Positions 16,257-24,776 of a DNA stretch of 64,000 nucleotides are shown here, one piece after another (within the stretch, counting starts at the first letter, position 1; the number at the start of each line of letters is the position of its first letter). The DNA lies in the NCBI GenBank assembly GCA_021295695.1, contig JAGWBW010000001.1, positions 8,164 through 72,163 of the forward strand, read 5' to 3'. A model generated the notes under the pieces. That model worked only from the letters and a program-made list of their open reading frames with translations, was not told where the DNA came from and searched no databases. The position numbers and the translations under genes were made by a program. This stretch comes from Candidatus Latescibacterota bacterium. GTDB taxonomy: Bacteria; Latescibacterota; UBA2968.

Positions 16257-19022
16257 TCAATGCGCTTCCAGCCAGGTATTTCCCAGGCCCATTTCTACCA
16301 CAATTGGCACGGATATTGGCAGGGCATTTTTCATCGCGTCTTCGATTAGAGGCATCACGATATCGGCTTCATCTTTGTGCATGTCAAAGACGAGTTCGTC
16401 GTGTACTTGCAGCAACATGCGCGTTTTTAAGTCTCGTTCAAATAATGCATCCTGAACGCGGCGCATCGCAATTTTTATCATGTCGGCCGCCGAGCCTTGA
16501 ATGCGCGAGTTAATTGCGTTGCGCTCGGCACCCTTGCGCGTGGTGGCATTGCGCGAGTGGATATCCCGCAAATATCGCCTGCGTCCCGTCATGGTTTCCA
16601 CATACCCGTGTTCTCGCGCAAAATCAATGGTGTCATCCATGTACTTTTTTGCTCCGGGAAATTGCTCAAAATATTGCTCGATCAATTTGCCGGCTTCAAA
16701 TCGCGGAATGTTCAGGCGCTGCGCCAGGCCAAAGGCCGAAATTCCATAAATAATGCCAAAATTCACGGTTTTTGCCTGTCGGCGCATATCTTCGGTTACA
16801 TTGCGTTCATCCAATCCGTAAATTTTCATTGCGGTTGCCGCGTGGATATCCAGACCTTCTCGAAATGCCCTGTGCATCTCTTCATCTCGACTCAGTTCGG
16901 CCGCTACGCGCAATTCAATTTGCGAATAGTCTGCTGACAAGAGCGTGTAATTTTCATTGCGGGGCACAAAGGCTTTGCGAATTTCGCGTCCCTTTTCTGT
17001 GCGAATGGGAATATTTTGCAGATTCGGCCCGTGCGATTGCAACCGCCCGGTGGCGGTGACCGCCTGCTCGTAATGGGTGTGGACGCGCCCGGTATTTTTA
17101 AATACGGTTCCCGGCAACATGTCCAGATATGTCGATTTCAGTTTTGAATATGTTCGATACATCAAAATTTGTTCTACAATTTCGTGTTTGTGCGCCAATC
17201 GTTGTAAGATAGATTCTCCTGTTTGATACTGCTTTGTCCTGGCTGTCCGCCGCGCATTGGGATCCAGTTTTAATTTGTCAAATAGGATTTCGCCCAATTG
17301 TTTGGGTGAGTTCAGGTTAAATGTTTCATCAGCCAGATCGTAAATGCGCTCTCGAATAGCAACCAATTCATCTTTCAGGTCTTCCGAAAGTGCCTCGATT
17401 ACAGATGCTTCCATGCGGATGCCTTCGTATTCCATTTGGGCAAGGACAGATACCAGCGGGCATTCTATGTCTTCGAATACGCGCGTTTGCCCCATTTCTT
17501 TGATTTTGGGACGCAGAGCTTCGGACAGTTGCAAGGTGATGTCCGCATCTTCGGCTGCGTATTCTGCTACTTTGTCCAGGGGGACTTCGCGCAGGGTTTT
17601 TTGTTCTTTGCCTTTTTCTTTTTTGCCGATTAAAGACTCAATTTTAATGGGTTCATAACCCAATAATGCCAGCGATAGAGAATCCATACCGCGCCGCATT
17701 TCGGGTGCGGTCACATAAGCGGCGAGCATGGTATCAAAGACAGGTCCCTGAACCCAGACGCCTTGCCACAATAATACGGCGAGGTCAAATTTGAGATTGT
17801 GTCCGATTTTCTCAGTATTCGGATTTTCCAAAATTCCACGGAATTCTTCCAATACCGCCTTATTTTCATCCGGGTCTTCTGGTATTGGTACGTAATATCC
17901 CGTGTGCGGTTGAAATGAAAATGCAAGGCCGAGTAGCGCACATGTTCTCGGATTTAGCCCCGTTGTTTCTGTGTCAAAACAAAACGTCTTTTGCTGCGCC
18001 AATTTTTCGATTAATGCTGCGCGCTTTTTCGGTGTATCTATCAGGTGATATTCGTGTTCGACATTCGCAATGGTTTTGTGTTTTGATACGTCCGCCAGTG
18101 CTGTTTCTTCGCCGAAGAGTGAGATTTGTTGCTGATCTACATTAAAATCATTTCCAAATAACCTTTTGCCCAGTGTGCTGAATTCCAATTCTGCGAACAG
18201 GGTTTTCAATTTTTGTTCGTCTCTTTTTTTAACCGCGAGATTATCCAATCCAAGATCCATCGGTACATTGAGATGGATGGTGACCAGTTCCTTTGATAAC
18301 AATGCCTGTTCTCGATATGTCTCCACATTTTCTTTTTGTTTGCCTTTCAATTCATCAACGTGATCGAGTAAGCCTTCCACACTGCCGTATTGCCCAATCA
18401 ATTTTTGTGCGGTTTTTGGCCCAATGCCCGGTATGCCCGGTACATTATCGCTTGAGTCGCCCATCAGTCCCAGCATGTCGATGACTTGATCCACGCGCTC
18501 GATTTCCCATTGTTTTAGTATCTCTGGCACGCCCAGGATCTCGGCGCCATCGCCCGTGCGTCCGGGTTTGCTGATGAATGTTTTGTTTGAGACGAGTTGC
18601 GCGTAGTCTTTATCGGGGGTTACCATATACGTTGTGAAGCCGTCCTTTTCAGCTATTTTTGCGAGTGTGCCGATTACGTCGTCGGCTTCATAGCCGGGTT
18701 TGCGGATGACGGGCACGTTGAACGCTTCACACATTTGATCGATGTAGGGGAGGGCGCTGCTTATGTCTTCGGGCATTTTTTCTCGTTGTGCCTTGTATTC
18801 TTTGTATATCTCGTCCCGAAACGTCGGCTCTGGCGTGTCGAAGACCACGGCCAAATGCGAGGGCTTTGTGTTGCCCAAAATGTCTAATATTGTATTGGCA
18901 AAAACGAATAACGTCGAGGTGTTCAGACCTTTCGACGTCATCCGCGGATTGCGTATCATCGCAAAATGCCCGCGATAGACCAGTGCCATACCGTCTAATA
19001 AATACAGGGTTTTGTCTGCCAT
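16257..19022 (-). CDS. polA: DNA polymerase I
   Basis: A 921-residue, full-length PolA. Three modules are visible: the N-terminal 5'-3' exonuclease (about 1-290; YLLDGMALVYRGHFA, GYEADDVIGT, VPGIPGIGPKTAQKL helix-hairpin-helix), a 3'-5' exonuclease with intact catalytic acids (FCFDTETTGL and KIGHNLKFDLAVL), and the polymerase domain with motif A DYSQIELRVAAEL, O-helix RRQAKTVNFGIIYGIS and motif C VHDELVFD. It fills gaps in repair and removes RNA primers from Okazaki fragments. Proofreading looks functional because the DxE residues are present. It starts 21 bases after the YwqK-like lipoprotein gene. Confidence 0.97.
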   Translation of the reverse strand: MADKTLYLLDGMALVYRGHFAMIRNPRMTSKGLNTSTLFVFANTILDILGNTKPSHLAVVFDTPEPTFRDEIYKEYKAQREKMPEDISSALPYIDQMCEAFNVPVIRKPGYEADDVIGTLAKIAEKDGFTTYMVTPDKDYAQLVSNKTFISKPGRTGDGAEILGVPEILKQWEIERVDQVIDMLGLMGDSSDNVPGIPGIGPKTAQKLIGQYGSVEGLLDHVDELKGKQKENVETYREQALLSKELVTIHLNVPMDLGLDNLAVKKRDEQKLKTLFAELEFSTLGKRLFGNDFNVDQQQISLFGEETALADVSKHKTIANVEHEYHLIDTPKKRAALIEKLAQQKTFCFDTETTGLNPRTCALLGLAFSFQPHTGYYVPIPEDPDENKAVLEEFRGILENPNTEKIGHNLKFDLAVLLWQGVWVQGPVFDTMLAAYVTAPEMRRGMDSLSLALLGYEPIKIESLIGKKEKGKEQKTLREVPLDKVAEYAAEDADITLQLSEALRPKIKEMGQTRVFEDIECPLVSVLAQMEYEGIRMEASVIEALSEDLKDELVAIRERIYDLADETFNLNSPKQLGEILFDKLKLDPNARRTARTKQYQTGESILQRLAHKHEIVEQILMYRTYSKLKSTYLDMLPGTVFKNTGRVHTHYEQAVTATGRLQSHGPNLQNIPIRTEKGREIRKAFVPRNENYTLLSADYSQIELRVAAELSRDEEMHRAFREGLDIHAATAMKIYGLDERNVTEDMRRQAKTVNFGIIYGISAFGLAQRLNIPRFEAGKLIEQYFEQFPGAKKYMDDTIDFAREHGYVETMTGRRRYLRDIHSRNATTRKGAERNAINSRIQGSAADMIKIAMRRVQDALFERDLKTRMLLQVHDELVFDMHKDEADIVMPLIEDAMKNALPISVPIVVEMGLGNTWLEAH

Positions 19023-19043
19023 GTTTGATCCTTTCAGTGCGGG

Positions 19044-19559
19044 TCAATGCGATTCTTCAACCCGCAAAAATGCACCGCGATCCCAATACTGCTTTTTTGC
19101 TATCACACCCGTCGAATCCCAATATGTCCAGATCCCATCGGGTTCTCCTTCTATGTAGGTCACTTCTTTTTCCTTTTGTCCGTTGGCATACCACCAGGTC
19201 GAAAGACCATGCCGCCCACCATTTTCCCAATTTCCCATGTTCTTTTGTTGTCCATTTTTGTACCATTCTGTTACTATGCCTTCGGGTTTGCCGTTGACCC
19301 AGTCCATTTCGCCTTGTTTTTGTCCGTTTTCATACCAGTGTGTCCAAATGCCCACTTTTATGTCGTGTTCGTATTTGCCAACCGAACGCTGGCGACCACT
19401 TTCGTAAAATGACTGATACAATCCGTGTCTGAAATATCGTTTGTGACCGTCATCCCAATACACATAGTATTCTTCGTGTCCATCTTTTACCAATTGAACA
19501 TCGGGTCCACACGCAAATAGCGTGAGATAAATCGCGATGATTCCCAATTGACGCCACAT
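19044..19559 (-). CDS. YwqK-like lipoprotein with MORN-variant repeats
   Basis: A 171-residue protein starting MWRQLGIIAIYLTLFAC, a lipoprotein signal with the lipid-modified Cys at about 17. The mature part consists of about five MORN_2-type repeats of ~23 residues with a W/YYxNGQ core: FYESGRQRSVGKY, WYENGQKQGEMDW, WYKNGQQKNMGNW, WYANGQKEKEVTY and YWDSTGVIAKKQYW. Such proteins are often annotated as YwqK-family antitoxins or phosphatidylinositol-kinase-like repeats, but no toxin is next to it, so the role is open. It is probably envelope-anchored. A weak AGGT precedes the ATG at 19559. Confidence 0.7.
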   Translation of the reverse strand: MWRQLGIIAIYLTLFACGPDVQLVKDGHEEYYVYWDDGHKRYFRHGLYQSFYESGRQRSVGKYEHDIKVGIWTHWYENGQKQGEMDWVNGKPEGIVTEWYKNGQQKNMGNWENGGRHGLSTWWYANGQKEKEVTYIEGEPDGIWTYWDSTGVIAKKQYWDRGAFLRVEESH

Positions 19560-19563
19560 GTTT

Positions 19564-19683
19564 TTACCTGATTTTTGAAGATAGTTCGAAGGGAGATTCA
19601 AAATGTGCCGGTTGCTTTGACTCTTTGATTATCTGTAGAAGTGATTCAATGTCTTTACTGGAGACATACGGCGGTTTTTCCAT
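19564..19683 (-). CDS. Possible 39-residue protein of unknown function
   Basis: The predicted product is MEKPPYVSSKDIESLLQIIK followed by ESKQPAHFESPFELSSKIR. It has one amphipathic helix and an acidic, proline-bounded C-terminus. The frame stays open upstream to about 19785 with a TTG, but that extension has no ribosome-binding site. It ends four bases before the YwqK-like ATG and follows fic on the same strand, so it could be a small partner of either. I do not recognise a family; it may be a remnant of a longer gene. Confidence 0.35.
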   Translation of the reverse strand: MEKPPYVSSKDIESLLQIIKESKQPAHFESPFELSSKIR

Positions 19684-19822
19684 TGCCTTGATAATGCGTC
19701 CACCGCCTTGTTCGCCCAGGCACTGGGCGCGGTCATGGATCGCATCCTCTATTACACAAGCCTTCGTTTTGGAGCCACGAACCAAAGATGGATTCGAAGA
19801 ACGGAGTTAATCCATCACCATC

Positions 19823-20983
19823 CTATTCAGTTTCGTGGAACAGGTTAATATAGCTCCTGTATATGAATCTGCGGTTGCGCGCCTGACCGGTGAACTCGTG
19901 CAAGATGCCGCTGCTTGCCAACCGGTTGACAAGATTGTTGGCTGCCGTGTACGTGGTCCCGGTCAATTCCTGAACGTCGCTGACCGAAATAATGGGGCGT
20001 TCGTAGAGATTTTCTAGGACTCGATGTCCGTTACTTGCTGCACGTCCGAAATTCTCGGTGATTACTTTCCGGTGCTCTTCACGTAGATCAATGATTCCGC
20101 GCGCGGTGTCGGTCGCTTGCTTGCTTACCTCCACAATGCCGTGCAGGAAGAACATAAGCCATTGCTCCCAAGTCCCGGCATCTCGTATAGATTGAAGTTC
20201 CTCGTAATATTGTTGCCGATTCTGTTTGAAGAAGTAGGATAGGTAGAGTACGGGCTTTTGAAGCACCTTCTGCTCACAGAGTAGAAAGGTGATAAGGAGC
20301 CGGCCAACACGACCGTTGCCGTCCAAAAAAGGGTGAATCGTCTCGAACTGTGCATGAGCCAAACCGACCTTAATCAGGAGTGGCAGTTTTGCATCCTGTA
20401 GAAAGTTCTCCAACTCAAATAGCTTCTCGGGAACTTCCTGATGTGGCGGAGGGACAAATATTGCGTCGTAAATCGACTGGCCTGCGGATCCGATCCAGTT
20501 CTGGCTGGTTCGCAGTTCACCGGGTGTAAGTTGAGAACCTCTTACACCTCTCAGCAGTTCAGCATGGATCTCACGTATCAACTGAACCGATACGGGGAGT
20601 TCCGATAGCCTACTGAGACCATAATTCATCGCCCTTACGTAATTTACTACTTCGGATACATCTTTAGGTTGATTGGGTGAGAAAATATTGGCTTCGGCAG
20701 CCAGTAGGTCCTGCAAGGAGCTTTGCGTTCCTTCAATTTGGCTCGACAGCACCGCTTCTTTCCGGACATACATATATACAAACAGGTCCGGATTAGGCAG
20801 CGTCTGGATTGATCCATCTAGGCGTCCGAGGACACGGTCAGCCTCTGACAGCAGCGTTTGCATCATCCCAGTGATCTGAAGCGGCGGGTCGGGTGGCAAC
20901 GGCGCCGGAAGGAAAGCTCTGTAACCTTCCGGCTGTATAATGTAACGGCCTGCCCGCGTCGAGGGCGAAAAATAGTCTGTCAT
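19823..20983 (-). CDS. Fic-family AMP-transferase with built-in inhibitory helix and winged helix
   Basis: A 386-residue class II Fic protein. The catalytic motif HPFLDGNGRVGR is complete, His217 being the base. An N-terminal inhibitory motif S-xxx-E-G (SSQIEG, residues 80-85) can fold over the ATP site, so the enzyme is likely autoinhibited. The last ~90 residues (RPIISVSDVQELTGTTYTAANNLVNRLASSGIL) form a winged-helix DNA-binding domain. Fic enzymes transfer AMP (sometimes other phosphates) to hydroxyl side chains of target proteins. GGAAAG precedes the ATG at 20983. Two 27-bp palindromic elements lie 37-103 bases upstream and could be bound by its own winged helix. The target is unknown. 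Confidence 0.85.
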   Translation of the reverse strand: MTDYFSPSTRAGRYIIQPEGYRAFLPAPLPPDPPLQITGMMQTLLSEADRVLGRLDGSIQTLPNPDLFVYMYVRKEAVLSSQIEGTQSSLQDLLAAEANIFSPNQPKDVSEVVNYVRAMNYGLSRLSELPVSVQLIREIHAELLRGVRGSQLTPGELRTSQNWIGSAGQSIYDAIFVPPPHQEVPEKLFELENFLQDAKLPLLIKVGLAHAQFETIHPFLDGNGRVGRLLITFLLCEQKVLQKPVLYLSYFFKQNRQQYYEELQSIRDAGTWEQWLMFFLHGIVEVSKQATDTARGIIDLREEHRKVITENFGRAASNGHRVLENLYERPIISVSDVQELTGTTYTAANNLVNRLASSGILHEFTGQARNRRFIYRSYINLFHETE

Positions 20984-21019
20984 GGCAAACTTTCCATTAC
21001 GTATATGCGGTTGTCGGGG

Positions 21020-21046
21020 CCATAGTAAAGGCTACGTTGACCATGG
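21020..21046. promoter_or_regulatory. Operator-like element, proximal copy
   Basis: A 27-base element sharing 22 of 27 positions with the palindrome at 21060-21086. Its own symmetry is degraded. It starts 37 bases upstream of the fic ATG. Confidence 0.55.
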
Positions 21047-21059
21047 CGCATGATTGTAT

Positions 21060-21086
21060 CCATATTAAAGGCTACCTTTAATATGG
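21060..21086. promoter_or_regulatory. Operator-like perfect palindrome, distal copy
   Basis: CCATATTAAAGG and CCTTTAATATGG form perfect 12-base arms around CTA. The element starts 40 bases (close to four helical turns) from the start of the first copy, as expected for tandem repressor sites in the fic promoter. Confidence 0.65.
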
Positions 21087-21285
21087 AGAAAAATTCCGTC
21101 CTTGTAAAGCACTGCGTTCAATAACGGCACTACCTTGCATTACCCGCCGAGAATTTTCCCCCAACAGTCCCACCGTTTTCCGCTCCAGAGCCAGAATATC
21201 GGCCCTTATTTTTTCAGTTTTCGCATCGGATGCGGTTTGTAGAAGTAGCGCGTGAAACTGATTTCGTATCCGACCTTGACGCTGG
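21087..21285. other. Intergenic, no supported gene
   Basis: A 73-codon GTG-initiated frame crosses this stretch on the minus strand but runs into the fic operator and has no ribosome-binding site. I see only half of the inverted 13-mer pair here. Confidence 0.4.
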
Positions 21286-21311
21286 TCAGGTCTTACCACG
21301 CATCCGATGCG
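21222..21311. repeat. Pair of inverted 13-mers
   Basis: CGCATCGGATGCG (21222-21234) and its reverse complement CGCATCCGATGCG (21299-21311), each itself nearly palindromic, 64 bases apart. The right one covers the end of the small antitoxin-like ORF. Confidence 0.6.
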
Positions 21312-21426
21312 TAGGACAACACATCATTAGAAATTCGAGGTAGTCTTTCAGTTGTTCTGTCTCTTGATCAGGAAGCCCATCCACCGTCTTGTGTATCCAT
21401 TCTCTTGTTGGAGTTTGTACATTCAT
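21286..21426 (-). CDS. Small antitoxin-like ORF (DUF2281-like N-terminus)
   Basis: 46 codons starting MNVQTPTREWIHKTVDGLPD, then QETEQLKDYLEFLMMCCPTH. The helix-LPD-helix pattern with YLEFL resembles the N-terminus of DUF2281/antitoxin-component proteins, though it ends early (RMRGKT). The ATG overlaps the stop of the alpha-CTD repeat gene as ATGA, and AAAAGG is well spaced, so translation is plausible and coupled. Truncation by the inverted 13-mer is possible, since the family is usually 70-90 residues. Confidence 0.45.
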   Translation of the reverse strand: MNVQTPTREWIHKTVDGLPDQETEQLKDYLEFLMMCCPTHRMRGKT

Positions 21427-23150
21427 ATTTGATTGCCTTTTGATTCAAGCACATCGAGATTTGCTATAACTTTATTGACCGTTTCTTGAATTTCGGCCAG
21501 AGATTTGCGTCCACAATTCCTGAATCTGAGCCATTGTGGGGGGGAAAGTTCGGCAATATCAGCAAGTGTTTTGAAGTCTTGTGCAAGGAGAATATTTTGC
21601 ACTCGACCGCTCCAGTTTGATTGATGAATATATCTGTTTTGAAGAGTTTTCCAGGTGTTGGCAGATACTTTTATGTTTAATAGAGGGATAAAGATTTTAA
21701 AAAAATGATCGAGCTTCGAGTCGAGCACATTAGAATTAGCTTGAAGTTGTTCAATTGTTTCGGTCAAGTGCTCTTGAATGTCTCTCAAAGAGACGGTGCA
21801 GAAGCTGCTATAACGCAACAATTTTCTTGGTGAAAATTGGCATAGGTCGGCAAGTACTTGTAGTCTCTGCTGCTTGATCGCACTTAGTGTCCTAAATCCC
21901 CAGGGAATATTGTTGACCGGAATTTTTTGAAGAGCTTCCCATGTTTGTGCAGATACTATTATGTTCAGGAGAGGGACAAAGACCCATTGCTCTTCAATAG
22001 AATGAGAATGTCTATCGCTCAGATCAGGTAGATGAGGATTAGCCCGAAACTGCTCAATTGTTTCGGTCATTCGCTCCTGGAGTTCTGTCAAATAGGTATG
22101 TCCAAACCTTCTAAAATTCAACCATTCTTCTGGTGAAAATAGGCATATATCGGCAAGTACTATTAGTTCTTGCTGCTCGATCACATTTTGCGTCCGACTA
22201 TTCCATCGGATACTATTGACAGGAGTCTTTTGAAGGGCTTCCCATGTTTGAGTAGATACGTTCATATTCAGGAGAGGGACAAAGATTTTAAAAAAATGGT
22301 CGAGCTCCGAATCAGACAGGTGTGGATTAGTCTGAAGTTGCTCAATTGTTTCGGTCAGGCGATCCTGGAGTTCTTTCCATTTCCAAGAGATATTGAAGTT
22401 TCTCAAACTTAGCTGTGCTCTCAATGAAAATAGGCATATATCGGCAAGTACTTGTAGTCCCTGCTGCCTGATCAATTTTCGTGTCCCAGAACTCCAGGGG
22501 ATACTGTGGATCGAAATTTTTTGAAGGGCTTTCCAGGTGCTGCCGGATACTTTCATATTCAGGAATGGGAGAAAGATCCATTGCGCTTCAATAGAATGCT
22601 CATCGCTCAGGTCAAGCACATGAGGATTAGTCCGAAGTTGTTCAATTGTTTCGATCAAACACTCCTGGAGTTTTATCAAGGAGATGAGACCGAAGTTTCT
22701 AAAACTCAACAATTCTTCCGATGAAAATAGGCATATATCAGCAAGTTGTTGTACCCCAGGAAGATAGATCATAATTTTCGTCCGACTATTGCATCGGATA
22801 CTGTTAATAGGAATTTTTTGAAGAGCTTCCCAAATATGGGCAGATACTTTTATGTTTAAAAGTGGGATAAAGACCGATTGTGCTTTGGCCGAATGCTCAC
22901 CGTTTGAATTGGACGAGTTAATTTCTGATTCTTGACAGCAGTCGCAGACAAGGTTTAAGTTTGTGATAAATGTCCCTATTTCTTTGGCTGTTTTCCTGCC
23001 ACAATTTCTGAGAGCAATTAGACTATCAAAGGTGGTAAACTTGTGGATTAGCTCTTGTTCGTTTGCAATAGTTGCTTTTGCCAGACAATTGGATGCACGA
23101 ACGCTAAGTCCTTTAGTCCTCCAGAACTGTGCAGTCTCATCTATTTTCAC
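21423..23150 (-). CDS. Protein of tandem RNA-polymerase-alpha-CTD-like repeats
   Basis: 575 residues made almost wholly of repeats. Five units of about 97 residues start at F(I/V/L)PxLN(I/M)xVS near residues 94, 193, 290, 391 and 487. Each contains WxALQKIPxNSI, then LADICLFSPEELLxFRNFG and LxELQExLTETIEQL. The latter is the helix-hairpin-helix pattern of the RNA polymerase alpha-subunit C-terminal domain, clearest in the last unit (KTLADIAELSPPQWLRFRNC, then GRKSLAEIQE) and in a half-unit at 40-62 (FDSLIALRNCGRKTAKEIGT). Function is unknown; alpha-CTD folds bind DNA minor groove or transcription factors. The start is a GTG with AAGGAA upstream. Codon use is more A/T-rich than in neighbours. 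It is the first gene of the run leading to fic. Confidence 0.7.
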   Translation of the reverse strand: MKIDETAQFWRTKGLSVRASNCLAKATIANEQELIHKFTTFDSLIALRNCGRKTAKEIGTFITNLNLVCDCCQESEINSSNSNGEHSAKAQSVFIPLLNIKVSAHIWEALQKIPINSIRCNSRTKIMIYLPGVQQLADICLFSSEELLSFRNFGLISLIKLQECLIETIEQLRTNPHVLDLSDEHSIEAQWIFLPFLNMKVSGSTWKALQKISIHSIPWSSGTRKLIRQQGLQVLADICLFSLRAQLSLRNFNISWKWKELQDRLTETIEQLQTNPHLSDSELDHFFKIFVPLLNMNVSTQTWEALQKTPVNSIRWNSRTQNVIEQQELIVLADICLFSPEEWLNFRRFGHTYLTELQERMTETIEQFRANPHLPDLSDRHSHSIEEQWVFVPLLNIIVSAQTWEALQKIPVNNIPWGFRTLSAIKQQRLQVLADLCQFSPRKLLRYSSFCTVSLRDIQEHLTETIEQLQANSNVLDSKLDHFFKIFIPLLNIKVSANTWKTLQNRYIHQSNWSGRVQNILLAQDFKTLADIAELSPPQWLRFRNCGRKSLAEIQETVNKVIANLDVLESKGNQI

Positions 23151-23261
23151 TTTGATAAGTTCCTTTCCATCAAATATTTCGATCCTCTGAATATAAATGA
23201 GACGCGAAAATAATGGTTCACGGATGGTCTTTTCTAAAATTCCGATAATGTGTTCGTACGG

Positions 23262-23696
23262 TTATACCACAATCTCTAACAATTGAATCGTCATAGTAAT
23301 TTCTTCTCCCGCAAAGGGATGGTTGCCATCTAATGTCACGGTTTGGGATGTTATTTCTTTGACAGATACTTCGATGGGTGTACCATTTGGGTCGGATTGT
23401 ACTTCCATACGCATTCCCTTTTCGAGAAGTGCATCAGGAGGAAATTTTGATCGCGCAACTTCGATTACAAAGTCGGGATTATAGGGACCAAACGCATCTT
23501 CTGGAGATAGGATGACCGTGCGAGAATCACCCTCTTCCAGGCCATTTACAAGGCGCGTGAATATGTCTTTTACAGATTCGTCTCCCACTGTAAATTCAAA
23601 TGGTTCATTCTCAGGCGTACCTTCAGCTATGGTTCCGTCTTTTAGGATTCCCTTGTAATAAATCAATACGCGATCGCCAATTTCTGCTTGTGCCAT
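23262..23696 (-). CDS. FKBP-type peptidyl-prolyl isomerase, SlyD-like
   Basis: A 144-residue cytoplasmic prolyl isomerase. The FKBP core is split by an insert-in-flap chaperone domain, as in SlyD: VLIYYKGILKDGTIAEGTPENEPFEF, ...NGLEEGDSRTVILSPEDAFGPYNPDFV, and GNHPFAGEEITMTIQLLEI at the end. It catalyses cis-trans isomerisation of Xaa-Pro bonds and assists folding. Unlike E. coli SlyD it lacks the His/Cys-rich metal-binding tail. TTGGAG precedes the ATG at 23696; the frame is open far upstream but that region belongs to the divergent promoter and the opposite gene. Confidence 0.88.
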   Translation of the reverse strand: MAQAEIGDRVLIYYKGILKDGTIAEGTPENEPFEFTVGDESVKDIFTRLVNGLEEGDSRTVILSPEDAFGPYNPDFVIEVARSKFPPDALLEKGMRMEVQSDPNGTPIEVSVKEITSQTVTLDGNHPFAGEEITMTIQLLEIVV

Positions 23697-23798
23697 GATG
23701 TCTCCAATGAGAATTGCTATGAGGGTCTGCACAATGTAATTAGGAAATAAGGTCCTGTCAATTACGAGCTTGAGACGGTCCATTTTACGAATGGGCGG

Positions 23799-23827
23799 TT
23801 GACACTTTTTGCCCGTTTGCTTAATCT
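23799..23827 (+). promoter_or_regulatory. Sigma-70 promoter of the PorV-like gene
   Basis: TTGACA (23799-23804), 17 bases, TAATCT (23822-23827), leading to a short leader before the GTG at 23874. Confidence 0.6.
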
Positions 23828-23873
23828 TGTACGATACGCTGGGTTTTGGAGCATTTACAGGTAGGAGGTTTTT

Positions 23874-24758
23874 GTGAAGCAGGTTGTTTTCGGCATTTTG
23901 ATTGCGACATGTTGTCTGTTTTCTGCTGAGGCCAGTACTTCGGCGCGCAAGGTCGGTTTTGTGTTGTTGCGCGAGGGGGTTGGCGCGCGTGCTGCTGCGA
24001 TGGGTGAAGCGCAGACCGCAGTGGTGGGTGAGCAGACAGCGGCGTTTTGGAATCCGGCAGGTGTGGCGGCTATGCAGGGCAAACATTTTGTCCTGGCGCA
24101 CCACCGATCGTTTCAGGGGATCAAGCAGGGGTATGGAGGCTGGGCTTATGGTAATAATAGACGCGGCCTTGCGCTGAGTTTGGGCGTTTATGGGGCTGGG
24201 GGATTGGAAGCGCGACGGGAGCCGACGGCGACGCCTGCGGGCACGTTTAGTGTTTATGACCTCAATGTGGGGCTGTCTTATGCGCAGAAGATAGGGCAGC
24301 GTATTTATGTGGGGTTTTCGGTTCGGGCATTGCATGAAAATATTGGGCCAGAGAGTGCGGGGGGGATGAGTGCAGATGGGGGTGTGTTGTACCGCCTGTC
24401 TGAGAACTTGATGCTGGGGGCGTCGTATCGAAATTTGGGACGGATGGCGCAGTTAGACCGCGAGCGCATCCCTTTGCCCCAGGTGTTTCGCCTGGGGGCT
24501 GCCTGGTCCTGGCGCAACTGGATAACAACAGCCGATTTTCGCCTGCCAGAGGTGGGTAACAGAGGTGCAAATTTCGGTTTGGAATACGGGGTGATGGACA
24601 GGTTGTTTTTGCGCGGTGGGATTCAAACCGGGCACGATACGCGTATGTTGTCGTTTGGATTGGGCATCACGAGGCGCAACTGGCGGGTAGATTACGCTTT
24701 TGTGCCTGCATCGCAGGGGTTGGGCGATTCGCATCGCATTGCAATGGGGATAAGGTGA
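23874..24758 (+). CDS. PorV/PorQ-family outer-membrane beta-barrel protein
   Basis: A 294-residue protein with a signal peptide (VKQVVFGILIATCCLFSAEA) and a barrel of the FadL-like PorV/PorQ (UPF0164) group. The family N-terminus is clear: LLREGVGARAAAMGEAQTAV followed by AAFWNPAGVAAMQG, then alternating strands (GLSYAQKIGQRIYVGFSVRA, LMLGASYRNLGRM) and an aromatic-rich end. In Bacteroidota PorV shuttles type IX secretion cargo; other members are of unknown function and no type IX genes are nearby, so that role is not claimed. GTG start with TAGGAGG upstream. An M50 protease gene follows closely. Confidence 0.78.
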   Translation: MKQVVFGILIATCCLFSAEASTSARKVGFVLLREGVGARAAAMGEAQTAVVGEQTAAFWNPAGVAAMQGKHFVLAHHRSFQGIKQGYGGWAYGNNRRGLALSLGVYGAGGLEARREPTATPAGTFSVYDLNVGLSYAQKIGQRIYVGFSVRALHENIGPESAGGMSADGGVLYRLSENLMLGASYRNLGRMAQLDRERIPLPQVFRLGAAWSWRNWITTADFRLPEVGNRGANFGLEYGVMDRLFLRGGIQTGHDTRMLSFGLGITRRNWRVDYAFVPASQGLGDSHRIAMGIR

Positions 24759-24776
24759 GAAGTGTGAGGAGTGATT

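Noticed and set aside
19780-19815. tRNA-like 3' end
   Set aside because: A short CGAATCC-like stretch is present but no cloverleaf can be folded around it.
21078-21299. 73-codon GTG-initiated ORF upstream of fic
   Set aside because: No ribosome-binding site, no recognisable family, and it runs into the fic operator.
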